From assembly GCF_000330505.1 (NCBI RefSeq), contig NW_004440189.1:660654-724653 (forward strand): DNA of 64,000 nt. The letters are read 5' to 3'. The position numbers were made by a program, and so were the translations under genes. Below, one piece after another: positions 1 through 10,063 of this stretch; the first letter of the stretch is position 1; each line of letters opens with the position of its first letter. The stretch is from Entamoeba invadens IP1. Taxonomy: Eukaryota; Evosea; Mastigamoebida; Endamoebidae. The notes under the pieces are model-generated. The model did not search any database. It was not told where the DNA came from and saw nothing but the letters and a program-made list of their open reading frames with translations.

Positions 1-1505
1 AGAGTGACATTACTCAATTCACTTAAACTCACAAACAAGCAATTTATATTTCCAAACACATCCATTTTATAAGGGAAGGTACAATGTGTTGCCAATAAAG
101 AAGTTCCTTGTGGAATTGTTAATTCTTGATTTTGAATGATATCAATCCAAGTCTCTTGTGTGACTGTTCTGTAATTAGTGCTGTCGATCGTGAGATACAT
201 GCCACTTTTGTATATGTTCAAAGAACAGTCAAAAGAATCATATCCATTTGAATCGAATGTACAACTACATAATGTGGATCTATTTGGAGTATCACTCTTT
301 ATGACACGATATCCACACCTATCCACACCATCAGGAATTGTGAACTCCTCATGTACATAAAACAACACAAATTTATCAGCAGTGTTATTTGTTATTATAA
401 TTGTTGTAACATCGACCCCCTTCGCAAATGTGAAGTTTGCACTCCCAGTGATTTCGATTGTGTCTGTTTGTACCATTGTGTTAAAGAGAACGTTTGTGTT
501 TTCTCTAACAGTAATTATATTGAAAGACAGTGTGTCGTTGGTTGAAGTGATTAAATATTGTATTCGAACATTCACATATAATGAGTACCAAATTGATTGT
601 TCGAAAATTGTTGTAACAATATTATTTGTTGCTTCGAGTTTTGATAAATTAATAACAAAATAGGAGTTGTTATATTGACAATCGGGGTAGTTGAATGCCG
701 TTGCAACAGTTGCGTTGTCAGGGATACAATCACAATCAATGACTGGATTATTTGAAGACAATAAAATGAATCGAGATATAGCATTTCTGGTACAAGCTCT
801 CGTTATGTATTGGTTACTTCCATTCAATAAATTTATATTGTAAATGTTTTTGCCAGTAAAAATATAATTCGCTTTATTATAATCATTTCGTGATGGGAAG
901 TTTTTTAATTGAACGGTGACGTCTTGTGATACATCACCTTCAATGTACAATTGGACGGGATTCGTTTGATTTGAATATCTCCATATGTTTAATATAAACT
1001 TTTCATTGATATCTGAGTATAATAACACCCCATTATAATGAATATCTACAATTGTTCGTGCATTTTCATATGCAGTTGTTCGGCACGCAACATTTTTGGG
1101 AGTGACCCAATCATAACACCCAATTCCAATATACAGTCCATTTGGACGGTTTGTGTCGTGAATGATATTTTGTTCAGGTTTGTCTCGATTCACAAACAAC
1201 AGGGAATTCATCTTGTTTCCGTTATCAAATTTAAAATGCCTTGTATACAAGTAAATAGCATCACTTTTTAGTGATGCACTATTGAAAACCATCACAGAAT
1301 CGGCTTGTAATGTAAAAGTAATGTTGTCTTGTTGTACACTTGAATCGTCATTTGATATAATATTCCATCCTCTTAATGTACATACTCCCTTGTTATAATC
1401 ATAATAAATAGAATTGTCATTTTTACACCAACCAGGCGTTGTATAATTATAATCAGCTAAACTTAATGTTGAACAAAGAACGGTTAAAAGGAAAGTTTCA
1501 AACAT
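1..1505 (-). CDS. Secreted/surface protein ectodomain, 5' part only (runs off the window)
   Basis: An unbroken minus-strand frame runs from an ATG at 1505-1503 to the first base of the window, at least 501 codons, with no stop. The first ~17 residues (MFETFLLTVLCSTLSLA) are a convincing signal peptide. The rest is rich in Asn, Thr, Tyr and Ile, has many N-x-S/T sequons and scattered cysteines (for example CDCIPDN and CSCTF), typical of an extracellular beta-rich domain. No family is recognised with certainty. Entamoeba transmembrane kinases and related surface proteins have ectodomains of this look, but no kinase or membrane segment lies inside the window, so that is inference only. The coding sequence begins just downstream (on the minus strand) of an AT-rich spacer. 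Confidence 0.75.
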   Translation of the reverse strand, partial: MFETFLLTVLCSTLSLADYNYTTPGWCKNDNSIYYDYNKGVCTLRGWNIISNDDSSVQQDNITFTLQADSVMVFNSASLKSDAIYLYTRHFKFDNGNKMNSLLFVNRDKPEQNIIHDTNRPNGLYIGIGCYDWVTPKNVACRTTAYENARTIVDIHYNGVLLYSDINEKFILNIWRYSNQTNPVQLYIEGDVSQDVTVQLKNFPSRNDYNKANYIFTGKNIYNINLLNGSNQYITRACTRNAISRFILLSSNNPVIDCDCIPDNATVATAFNYPDCQYNNSYFVINLSKLEATNNIVTTIFEQSIWYSLYVNVRIQYLITSTNDTLSFNIITVRENTNVLFNTMVQTDTIEITGSANFTFAKGVDVTTIIITNNTADKFVLFYVHEEFTIPDGVDRCGYRVIKSDTPNRSTLCSCTFDSNGYDSFDCSLNIYKSGMYLTIDSTNYRTVTQETWIDIIQNQELTIPQGTSLLATHCTFPYKMDVFGNINCLFVSLSELSNVT

Positions 1506-2569
1506 TAAAAAACAAGTTCGTGTCTTATTTTATCAATACGATGTAGAAGGATGATGTTCGTCAAAAAATGTAAAGAACAATTAGATTTGGATTTGTGGAA
1601 TTATTGGTTGGAATTCAAGAAAATATTCAAAAAATTGTTTTTATATTTTTTTAATAATATGTATATAAATTATTAATTATTATTATAATAAAATAATTTG
1701 TAGTATTATATCTAAACTTAATTGTAATTTTTTATTATAATTATATTCAGATTAAATTAAACTATATTATAGTAAAAAAAAATTGTTTCCATGTGTATTT
1801 TAGGGTTGACAAAAGTTGTGGATAAAAAAAAATAGTATAATAAAATAAATTAAAATATATATATTTTGATGATAGGAAAAACAATGAGATAATATGCCAC
1901 ATTTTCGGGAAATGAGATTAAATGTGAAAAAATATATAAAAGTGGAAAAATAAATAAAAAAGTTAAATTAAAAGGTATTTATTAACAAATGCAAACATAT
2001 CAACAGCAATTAGTACCGATGCTGTAGATTTGTTATAGTAAAACGACACAATTATATATCGTTTTATGACAAAACGGTTAATTTTGTTGTAATTGTAAAT
2101 AACTATAAAAAATTGTTTTTTAGTACTACAAAGGTATGAATTTGAAACGTGACCATTCAGAATGAAACTGGTAATGGTTCTTTCACTGTTGTTAAGAAAA
2201 AACAATGAAAGACACTGAATCATATTTACTTTTCACGTGTATTATGTCGCATATAAAACGTTACAAAACCGTATGAAATAATATTAACAATAAAGTACCA
2301 TTTAAAATTATATCTTTAAATATCATTTATTATAATATTACTTATTATTTATATCATTTTTTAATTATTCTTTTCAAAAAATAAAATAACCAATAATGAA
2401 AACCTCAATTATTTAATTATCAAAACAACAGTAAATAATTTCCCTTTTTCCACTGATAGATGTATTAATAACATATAGTAATTATTAATACAATTTTTGT
2501 TCGACCAAATTGGTATAAAACCTCAACTCTATTCTTTAAAAAGATCTGGAGTGAACTTTATAATTAAAA
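1506..2569. other. Intergenic, AT-rich, no supported gene
   Basis: This is the shared upstream region of two divergent genes, the secreted protein (minus) and RAD51 (plus). It is very AT-rich with homopolymer runs. The only sizeable open frame (86 codons, minus, 1963-2223) has a Phe/Ile/Asn/Tyr-heavy composition expected of random AT-rich DNA and is not called. Confidence 0.6.
2513..2559 (+). promoter_or_regulatory. Candidate core promoter of RAD51
   Basis: A TATA-like GTATAAAAC lies at 2513-2521 and a GAACTTT at 2553-2559, the latter just 11 bases before the ATG at 2570. Entamoeba core promoters are known to combine a TATA-like box, a GAAC element and an initiator very close to the start codon, so the arrangement fits, although the order and spacing here are approximate. 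Confidence 0.4.
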
Positions 2570-3643
2570 ATGTCAGCAGCGAAAGAGAAAGCGAAGGAAT
2601 CATCCGAAGAGTCGGAGAAGGCCGTCGAGGTAGTTGACGAAAAGGCTGATGCTGATGACGAAGAAGAAGGGATAACAACAATATCCATTCACAAATTAGT
2701 TGGTGTCTCTGGTATAACTGAAGGCGATGTGAAGAAGTTAGAAGATGCAGGATTTTACACGGTGCAATCTGTTGCCTTCACACCCAAAAAACAATTGATC
2801 ACCATTAAAGGAATTAGCGAGAACAAAGCAGACAAACTTCTTTTGGAGGCCACTAAATTAGTACCAATGGGGTTTGTTAATGCATCTGATATCAACACAA
2901 TACGAAAAGAGACATTACGGATTACTTCTGGCTCGAGAGAACTCGACAAATTGCTTCATGGAGGCTTTGAGACTGGAAGCATTACAGAACTCTTTGGGGA
3001 GTTCAGAACAGGGAAAACACAACTGTGCCACCAACTCTGTGTCACATCACAATTGTCTATTGAAGACGGTGGAACGGAAGGTCGAGCGATGTACATTGAC
3101 ACAGAAGGTACATTTAGGCCGGAAAGACTGACACAAATTGCAGAGCGGTATAGTCTGAATGCGGAAGAGGCTTTGAATAATGTTGTGGTGGCCAGAGCAC
3201 ACAACACCGAACATCAGATGTCTTTGTTACAAGCGGCGTCTGCGATGATGTCAAAAGACCGATATGGACTGATCATCATTGACTCTGCAACTGCACTGTA
3301 TAGAACCGACTACAGCGGAAGAGGAGAATTAGCCGCAAGACAAATGCATTTGGCCAAATTTTTGAGAAGCTTACAGAGAATGGCTGACGAGTTTTCTGTT
3401 GCTGTTGTGTTGACTAATCAAGTGGTGGCACAAGTCGATGGACAAGCCTCAATGTTTGGAGGAGATAACAAGAAACCGGTTGGTGGGAATATCATTGCGC
3501 ACGCAAGCACAACACGTCTGTACCTCAAAAAAGGCAAAGGAGAGTCGAGAATCTGTAAGGTGTACGACAGTCCGTGCTTGCCGGAGTCAGAAGCTGCTTT
3601 TTCGATTACGGACGGAGGGATTGGAGATGTTGAGGGCGATTAA
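2570..3643 (+). CDS. RAD51: RAD51 recombinase
   Basis: A 357-residue RecA-fold strand-exchange protein of homologous recombination, close to the usual eukaryotic RAD51 length. An acidic N-terminal tail (to ~residue 35) precedes a helix-hairpin-helix DNA-binding region (~45-100, with [14 protein letters not shown]). The linker is followed by the ATPase core: Walker [10 protein letters not shown] near residue 145 and Walker B LIIIDSA near 236, with the [20 protein letters not shown] helix and the loop-2 region [11 protein letters not shown]. The oligomerisation and ATP-cap regions look intact. The start is the first ATG after GAACTTT. The next gene (PIG-W) is convergent, with stops 97 bp apart. 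A RAD54 gene lies about 6.5 kb downstream. RAD51 rather than DMC1 is inferred from overall resemblance and was not tested by phylogeny. Confidence 0.95.
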   Translation: MSAAKEKAKESSEESEKAVEVVDEKADADDEEEGITTISIHKLVGVSGITEGDVKKLEDAGFYTVQSVAFTPKKQLITIKGISENKADKLLLEATKLVPMGFVNASDINTIRKETLRITSGSRELDKLLHGGFETGSITELFGEFRTGKTQLCHQLCVTSQLSIEDGGTEGRAMYIDTEGTFRPERLTQIAERYSLNAEEALNNVVVARAHNTEHQMSLLQAASAMMSKDRYGLIIIDSATALYRTDYSGRGELAARQMHLAKFLRSLQRMADEFSVAVVLTNQVVAQVDGQASMFGGDNKKPVGGNIIAHASTTRLYLKKGKGESRICKVYDSPCLPESEAAFSITDGGIGDVEGD

Positions 3644-3740
3644 GCAATTTGAATGTAAATTCCATTAGAAAATTAATTCAATGTTAATTAAAAGTTCTTA
3701 TTGTTATTTGAGCACGAACAAGAAAGAAGAGAAACGCGAG

Positions 3741-5180
3741 TTAGTCAGTCTTTTTTGAGTGCGATTGTTTAAACAGAGAGAGTGGAGAATACACTCGGAG
3801 AGGCGTTCGATAATCTGTGTCTAATTGGACTAATTGGAGAGACTGAATCTTGAAGGTCCATCGATAGTACCCAAGGAAAAATGCTTGTAATCTTACACAG
3901 GCGATATAAGAGAAAAGAATGACTAGAGTATCAAAGAAAGGTACATAGAGTGTGTATACAGTCAAGTTGATGAGACCAGTCAATAAATTGGCGATTAAAA
4001 AGAGTGGGAGTTGATTGAGGGATAACCCATTGGAACCAGCTGTTTGAGTGATTGGAAGGAACATTGGAATGATGTCACATATGGAATAACACACCATCAT
4101 CATGGACATCACCGCCAAAAAGTAAGTGATGTTTATTAATGGCCGACACGGAAGAAGGTAGATTGAAAGTACTTCATAAACAACAAACATCAAAGAGGAT
4201 ATAAATAGGACTTTAATGTTCAACTGAATTCTGTCCGACTTTGTCGTGTAAAGGGAGTAATAATACCCAATTGCAGTGCTTCCAATTTGAATTGCAGTAT
4301 ATCCAAAGACACTGAGAACCCCTTCACGATTTGCTGCAAAGAAACTTGTTGCTCTGTCTGCTGTCAACGTGTAAGTATACAAGTCGAAAACATTCAACAC
4401 CATTTCATAACTCGAAATAAGAAGAAGAGAAGCGATCCAACAATATTTTCGTGGGGAGTTAATCACAGCAGTCAAAATTTGAACGAACCCCAACACGAAG
4501 AAAAAATTCATGTGAAGACCATATTCACTCATATGATGTTGGTAATTCACAGCTCCTGTTGCCAACAAACGAACCCCTCCAATCACAAAGAATGGAATTG
4601 AATGTAAAATGTTACTCACCAAGTTCTTGAAGTACGGCGTCGTATTCTCTTTGAGCCCCGCAGCAACTCCACTACACACAACTATTGCGCCAACACCAAT
4701 GTCCATCAAAGAGACGCCGTAGAACTCCGACTTTGTGTGCATTCGTGGAAACACTTTAAAATCCACAGCCAAAATGGCGATCAACGTCCACAAATTGATC
4801 ATTGATCTGAACTCGACAAACCCCACAGAAACGGCTTTGAAAGTATTTTTCTTTGGGTCTTGTGGATATAGATAGCACGCCACAATGTACACCAAAGTCA
4901 AAACAATAACAAGTGGGTAGACGACTGAGGGGAAGAACATTGGTATGAGTATAGATGGAATAGATATGAGTAAGTCGCTTATCACGTACACCACAAAGTT
5001 CTCGTGGAGTATAGGGTAGAAGTGGTGGAGTAAGTGGTGGAAGTAATTCAAATAGATGTTAATTGTAAACATCGACAAAAGTAATAAATAGGAACTCCCC
5101 GAATAGTTACTTACAAACAACTCCTTCTCCTTTTTATATTCCTCTGCTGTTATATTTCCTGGGTTATAAAACAGTGGCAT
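3741..5180 (-). CDS. PIGW: GPI-inositol acyltransferase (PIG-W/GWT1 family)
   Basis: About 479 residues with many hydrophobic segments (roughly 10-13 membrane spans). It contains the family hallmark TKSEFYGVSLMDIGVG near residue 150 and ANREGVLSVFGYTAIQIG near 280. The family attaches an acyl chain to the inositol of GlcN-PI in the ER during GPI-anchor synthesis. Entamoeba surface lectins and proteophosphoglycans are GPI-anchored, so the role fits. The frame is open from an upstream ATG at 5237, but the start MPLFYNPGNITAEEYKKEKE at 5180 matches the family, whose N terminus begins shortly before a KE.FVSN..GSS motif, seen here as KELFVSNYSGSS. The upstream 19 residues look like read-through of 5' leader. 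It is convergent with RAD51. Confidence 0.85.
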   Translation of the reverse strand: MPLFYNPGNITAEEYKKEKELFVSNYSGSSYLLLLSMFTINIYLNYFHHLLHHFYPILHENFVVYVISDLLISIPSILIPMFFPSVVYPLVIVLTLVYIVACYLYPQDPKKNTFKAVSVGFVEFRSMINLWTLIAILAVDFKVFPRMHTKSEFYGVSLMDIGVGAIVVCSGVAAGLKENTTPYFKNLVSNILHSIPFFVIGGVRLLATGAVNYQHHMSEYGLHMNFFFVLGFVQILTAVINSPRKYCWIASLLLISSYEMVLNVFDLYTYTLTADRATSFFAANREGVLSVFGYTAIQIGSTAIGYYYSLYTTKSDRIQLNIKVLFISSLMFVVYEVLSIYLLPCRPLINITYFLAVMSMMMVCYSICDIIPMFLPITQTAGSNGLSLNQLPLFLIANLLTGLINLTVYTLYVPFFDTLVILFSYIACVRLQAFFLGYYRWTFKIQSLQLVQLDTDYRTPLRVYSPLSLFKQSHSKKTD

Positions 5181-5323
5181 CGTCGTTTGGATTTTACAGA
5201 TCACTCTGAAACAACTCTTAAAGAAAGTGATTATCATAACATATTGAAAATATGTAAGATATTATATCAAATGGAAGAAAGATAAAACATAAAGAAATAC
5301 CCAACAAATGAAAAAGGAATTGC

Positions 5324-6343
5324 TCACATAAAGCACTCTGGCAGATTTCTTTTGCTGACAAAGCCATTGGTGTCTTGTGGAGCAGCCTCGAAGACCTTAA
5401 AACTGTAAGAAGTTGGCGAGTCGATTTCCATGACACTGGCAACATTATCCATACGGTAGCAGTACTTTGGAGCACTCCAGACAGTTACCAATAAGTTTTT
5501 GAAGAACCATTGGTACCCGTCTTGTGCAAGTTGATGTGCTCTACAGACGAGTTGTGTGTTATTTGTTTGGTTGAATTCTTGAACAGCAACAGAATTAAAC
5601 ATACACCCGGCACCTCTGCTGGATTTTTTGAATTTCTCGAGTTGATTCTCGTCGGGGTCGGACCACATCAATTCACAGTATCCACCAGTTGGTGGGATTT
5701 GTCGTGTTCTTTCTAGTGCTTTGATCTTGTTGTTATTATTGTTTGCTTGAAAAGGTTTAAACAAACTGAATCAAGGGTGGTGGCAGTCTCAGAAAGACCA
5801 CCGTGGACACAGAAAATTGAGTTATCCAAAGTAGCTGCAGTCGCCATGAATTCAAATATTGAAATGCACTTTTTCCACACGTTGACATTACCATATTTCT
5901 TCATGCACTCGTCATAAAAGCCATAGTCTCGCGTTTGAAGTGAACACTCGTGGTTACCTCGTAACAAAGAAACTTTTGTTGGGAATCGCAATTTGAGAGC
6001 TGCAAGTAACAACAAACACTCGAGTCCGTAGTGACCTCTATCGACATAATCTCCTAAGAATACAAATGTTGTTTCTGGTGGGGTACCCGCAATAGAAAAC
6101 AATTCTTTTAAGTCGTGGAATTGTCCATGAATATCTGTTTCGTCAGTAACAAAGATTTTAATTGAAAAAGTATTCACACAAACCACCAACAACAGTGCAC
6201 GGCAAATTGAGTGTTAATACAGTTGGTTCTTTCGACATCAGCTCAACAACTTTGTTGGTGAGTTGGTAAATTAAATACTCCTCCAACATCTCATAGTTCC
6301 AAAGGCGGTTGATAATGCGGTCGATGTCAAGATCTCCTGGCAT
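5324..6343 (-). CDS. PP2A/PP4/PP6-type Ser/Thr protein phosphatase catalytic subunit (3 exons)
   Basis: The join is 6343-6184, 6134-5767 and 5725-5324 (160+368+402 = 930 nt), giving 309 residues, the same length as PP2A catalytic subunits. Intron 1 (6183-6135, 49 bp) starts GTTTGTG and ends ACAG. It splits the metal-binding GDIHG motif, which splicing restores as VVGDIHGQF. Intron 2 (5766-5726, 41 bp) starts GTTTGTTT and ends CAAG. Visible motifs include GDYVDRGHYGLE, LRGNHE, HGGLS and SAPKYCYR. The C terminus NLPECFM is a variant of the PP2A-like tail. The family removes phosphate from Ser/Thr with two metal ions and works with regulatory subunits. Members of the PP2A, PP4 and PP6 classes cannot be separated by eye. 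The exon boundaries were deduced by frame and motif. Confidence 0.9.
5726..5766 (-). other. Intron 2 of the PP2A-type phosphatase (41 bp)
   Basis: The donor is GTTTGTTT and the acceptor ACAAG. Splicing joins TTLDS directly to IKALERTRQIP, matching the phosphatase family, with no gap. Confidence 0.85.
6135..6183 (-). other. Intron 1 of the PP2A-type phosphatase (49 bp)
   Basis: The donor is GTTTGTG and the acceptor AACAG. Removal joins codon GG-T G to AT ATT and restores GDIHG. Unspliced reading loses the motif. Confidence 0.85.
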
Positions 6344-7042
6344 GTGTTTTTGTGAATTTGCAGTTTGTAGAGTTTGAAGAACTGAAAACTATTTCAGGAT
6401 GTTCCTGAAACCATTCTCCTTTTTTTAAACAAAAACCAAACAAAATTTTTTCAAAATTGTTTGAGTTTTTCTAACTTGAATTACAAGATACTAATCTACA
6501 AGTTCCATTTTGAAATATTGAAAGAACTGAATATTTTTGAAACTTATTAATAGTTGTTTTTTTAATTCTAAAAAAATTTTAATTAATTTAGAATTAATAA
6601 TTGGAATCATAAGAATTTTTTGGTTTTAAAATATTGACAATATTAATATTTTATTACAGTATTAATAACATTTTCTAAATAATTGGTTTAATGTTACTAT
6701 ATATATAGTTGATTAATTGATCTAATAAACAATAATTAATACGATGGATTAAAAGAATGTTTCATAATTTGTTGACTTTTTTTGAAAGAAATCTCAAGTA
6801 GATTTGAAAAATAAAGAATTTAGTTTGAAAAGTAATATCAAACTATAATTAATAGTATTAAAACAATAAGAATTGTATTTTTATATCAATAAGTCGTTCT
6901 ATTTTTTTCTTTTCATAAAATACTACTTTTGATTGAGTAACATTTTAATTAAATATTAATTAAATTATAGTATAAAATAAATATAACTTATTAAAAAAAT
7001 AGAAAATTACTATATAAAGTCGATAAACTGATATACTAGACA
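6344..7042. other. Intergenic, very AT-rich
   Basis: This is the divergent promoter region between the phosphatase and the lysozyme. It has dense A/T runs and TTAATT-type repeats, with no coding frame of note. A TATA-like CTATATAAAG lies about 30 bp before the lysozyme ATG. Confidence 0.6.
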
Positions 7043-7684
7043 ATGGGATTTTTGCTTCTTACATTGATTGCTGTTGCCTTTTCCGCAAAGTACGGTGTCG
7101 ATCTTGCTGAGTCGATTTCAGTGAGCTCCATCCAATGCCTTAGAAACTTAGGATTCAACAGTTTCTTCATTTTCCGTGCATGGAGAAGTCTTGGCTCATG
7201 GGATCCAAATGCTTACCAAATCAACATGAATGCTGTCTCAGCCGGATTTGATCCAAAAGTCATTGATGCTTATTTCTATCCATGCGTCTCCTGTGGAGAT
7301 GCTGCTGGTCAGGTCAGCAGTTTCTGGAGTAACGTCGTTTCAAAGGGCATGAAATTTGAAAGAGTCTGGTTTGATATTGAAGGCACCTGGACTGGAAGCT
7401 ATTCAAGCAATAAGAACTTCTTCTTGGCTCTTATTTCTCAACAACAAGCTATTGGGTTCAAGGCTGGTATTTACAGCAGCTACTATCAATGGGAAGATAT
7501 CTTCTCCTTGTCTTACAACTGGAACGAAGCTTCAAGTTACCCACTTTGGTATGCTCATTATGACTCATCTGCTTCTTTCTCTGATTTCAAGGCATTCGGT
7601 GGATGGTCTTCCCCATACATGAAACAATACAACGGTGATATGACTGCCTGCTCACACGACGTCGATTACAATTACAGAGCTTAA
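7043..7684 (+). CDS. Secreted GH25-type lysozyme
   Basis: 213 residues. The N-terminal MGFLLLTLIAVAFSA is a signal peptide. The mature part starts with KYGVDLAESIS (first strand of the GH25 barrel with its Asp) and has the catalytic D-x-E signature in VWFDIEGTW (~residue 110). Later motifs AGIYSSYYQW and YPLWYAHYD are family-like. GH25 enzymes cleave the MurNAc-GlcNAc bond of peptidoglycan. In bacteria-eating amoebae they act in phagosomes or outside the cell. The length matches the small Entamoeba lysozymes. Codon use is somewhat richer in C than the surroundings, consistent with a well expressed gene. A TATA-like CTATATAAAG lies just upstream. Confidence 0.9.
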   Translation: MGFLLLTLIAVAFSAKYGVDLAESISVSSIQCLRNLGFNSFFIFRAWRSLGSWDPNAYQINMNAVSAGFDPKVIDAYFYPCVSCGDAAGQVSSFWSNVVSKGMKFERVWFDIEGTWTGSYSSNKNFFLALISQQQAIGFKAGIYSSYYQWEDIFSLSYNWNEASSYPLWYAHYDSSASFSDFKAFGGWSSPYMKQYNGDMTACSHDVDYNYRA

Positions 7685-7829
7685 TCCATTTTTTTTATTC
7701 ACTTTGTGTTGGTTTTTTAATGGAACAACTTATCTTACAGAAATTTAGTAGAACAACAGAAGTGAATTGAATAAAAATAAATGAGGAATTTCGATCTTCT
7801 ACCAAGTTCACTAAAACTAATTAATCGAT

Positions 7830-9968
7830 ATGGCTTCGGTAAGAACGTATGGGTGTTGTCTTCCGCAAGTTGACCAACCAATTTCTACGGGGTTGAAAAG
7901 ACAGACATCCGTTCAAGTGAAGAATTTTGTGTCTGATGAACTTGATTTTCAACCGTTAATCAGCACTTTTGTGTCAATGAGAGGAAAGACGTTCCAAGCA
8001 AACACGAAAATAAAGAACTCTGAGAGTGTTACATCGTCACAATTTATTATCGACATGTTGTCTTCGGATCTCGGAAAGTACGCTGTGTTGTGTGCAATTG
8101 AGTTTTCGATGACGTTGTGTATACCCATAGGAAACTACTCCTTACCCACACCCGAGTTCTTTGTGACACATTTAATTCGGAGACACCCCCATAGTAAGGG
8201 ATTCATTTCTCTCAACGGAATTCAAGGAGTCATCGAGACAGACTTTATTTATTATAAAAACTGCGAGAAAGAGCCTTGGAAGTGTAAATATGAAGAAATG
8301 ATGTATTACTTTGACTCAAAACCAAATAACACAGAAAAGTATAATAACCAAGCAAATATCACTGGATATGATGTACTGTGTACACCAATTGGAATCATTC
8401 CAATACTGTATATCAAAGAACCACTGAAATGGGAAGGATGTTCGTGGGGGTTTCTGTGTGACAATATCCAGAATTGGCGGTCGAAAAGTGTTGAGAAGAA
8501 AGACAAAGTTGCCGAAGAGGTGAATTGTATCTTCGATAAGAACACAACAGACTCATTTCAACAAAGGGAGTCGAGTAGTACTTCTGACATCAAAATTTCG
8601 AGTTTGAGCAAAGAAAGTCCAAACGAACAAGAAAGGAACACGCCAGAGATTAAAAGTGTAAGGGACAATTCACATAGTTGTGAGTTACTTGATGACGAAG
8701 ATGAAAAAGACTTTCACGGATATAGTGAAGAGTCTGAAAATTTTACTGATAAAAGTGTGACTCCAGACTTCTATATGAGCGAAGGGAACGACCCGGACCA
8801 AAAGAGGATTTTAAAAGAGAAACTTGATAATAAAATGGTCCAGACGAAACGGAGTCAGACAACCACATTACAACCAAAAACGCCATCACCACGAAGAAGT
8901 GAAGAACAAAGTGTTATTGGGTTGATAAGACCAATTGCAATAAAACGCAAACTTGAGAAACGGCGGGATGTCATGCCAGAGAATTTGGAGAATGAGTTTG
9001 ACGTTTTCAAATTGTTTATAGATTTCAGATGCAACTCCCATTTTCCTCAATTCATTTCGGCAAGCATTAAAAAGTTTCCAGGAATGGTTGTGGGCAAAGA
9101 TTTAAAAGAACGGGCTGAGACGATGTATGAATTGATGCAGACTATTATTGATATGACTGGCAAGTCGCCGGTGTTTTTATGCTCGAAATACAAGAAGATG
9201 TTTGTGAGATACTTGTGGGAGATATTCACTACAGAACTCTTCGAGTACATTTGGCCACCTTTGATCGAACGAAATGAACAGAATATCGTGTTTGTATGTA
9301 ACCAACAAGATGTCATTCTATCCAACATCATTTCAATACACCAATTCATCGCACCTCACCACTTCGATTTGGCATTCTTTGAAACGGAAAAGGGCAAAGA
9401 GTCCGTTGATTTGATTGGCAGCCACTTACGACAAATTAATATGGTGAAGTCCCCACGAAATAAAGCATTTCAGGTATACAACACGTTTCTCCTTACTATC
9501 GACATCATTTCTAAATTGCAACCAACAACAGTCTCCGCAGACTTGCTTCTTCCCACTATCATCTTTGCAATTATACATTCGGCTCCTTTGCATTTAGTGT
9601 CGACTATCGAGTACTTAAAAGCCTTTATTCCACGGTGGGCAAATATATCTTCCGAAGTGACTTATTATATCACAAACTTGCACAGCGCCGTTTTGTTTCT
9701 GTTGGATTTGAAACAAGTGAATTTGACATTGTCACCAACAGATTATTCGCTCTTCTTGTACTACGCCAAACGAAGGATTAACCCCTTCATAAAACCTAAA
9801 AGTATATTCCTGAAAGACAACATCACTTGGAACCTCGAAGGGGAAAAACACGAAAGTGAAGTGCTCACAATACTCTTTAAATCGGAGGTGAGTGAGCTTG
9901 ACGACGAAGACCTTCCTGTTCTTCTTTCTTGTTTAAAACAGCTCAACTCAGAAAACAATAACTTATAG
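7830..9968 (+). CDS. VPS9-domain protein, likely Rab5-family guanine nucleotide exchange factor
   Basis: 712 residues. The N-terminal third is unrecognised. Residues ~220-385 are charged and low in order (Ser, Glu, Lys and Asp-rich). From ~540 to 630 a VPS9 domain is visible: KSPRNKAFQVYNTFLLTIDI, then SADLLLPTIIFAIIHSAPLH and STIEYLKAFI, ending YYITNLHSAVLFLLDL. VPS9 domains exchange GDP for GTP on Rab5/Rab21-type GTPases on endosomes. The helical part before it (400-540) resembles the helical bundle that often precedes VPS9. It starts 145 bp after the lysozyme stop and ends 95 bp from the convergent RAD54 stop. The exact Rab partner is unknown. Confidence 0.8.
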   Translation: MASVRTYGCCLPQVDQPISTGLKRQTSVQVKNFVSDELDFQPLISTFVSMRGKTFQANTKIKNSESVTSSQFIIDMLSSDLGKYAVLCAIEFSMTLCIPIGNYSLPTPEFFVTHLIRRHPHSKGFISLNGIQGVIETDFIYYKNCEKEPWKCKYEEMMYYFDSKPNNTEKYNNQANITGYDVLCTPIGIIPILYIKEPLKWEGCSWGFLCDNIQNWRSKSVEKKDKVAEEVNCIFDKNTTDSFQQRESSSTSDIKISSLSKESPNEQERNTPEIKSVRDNSHSCELLDDEDEKDFHGYSEESENFTDKSVTPDFYMSEGNDPDQKRILKEKLDNKMVQTKRSQTTTLQPKTPSPRRSEEQSVIGLIRPIAIKRKLEKRRDVMPENLENEFDVFKLFIDFRCNSHFPQFISASIKKFPGMVVGKDLKERAETMYELMQTIIDMTGKSPVFLCSKYKKMFVRYLWEIFTTELFEYIWPPLIERNEQNIVFVCNQQDVILSNIISIHQFIAPHHFDLAFFETEKGKESVDLIGSHLRQINMVKSPRNKAFQVYNTFLLTIDIISKLQPTTVSADLLLPTIIFAIIHSAPLHLVSTIEYLKAFIPRWANISSEVTYYITNLHSAVLFLLDLKQVNLTLSPTDYSLFLYYAKRRINPFIKPKSIFLKDNITWNLEGEKHESEVLTILFKSEVSELDDEDLPVLLSCLKQLNSENNNL

Positions 9969-10063
9969 TTTTTTGTATTAAAATCTTTCTGTACCTGATG
10001 CTCATGTTTTACTAAAATTCTGTAAAATAATTCCAAAAAAGAAAATAACTTAAAAACACACAT

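Noticed and set aside
1963..2223. 86-codon minus frame
   Set aside because: Composition typical of random AT-rich DNA and no domain, lying in a divergent promoter.
5181..5237. 19-residue N-terminal extension of PIG-W from the upstream ATG
   Set aside because: The family start fits MPLFYN at 5180. The extension is unlike family N termini and would shorten the leader to almost nothing in front of a divergent region.
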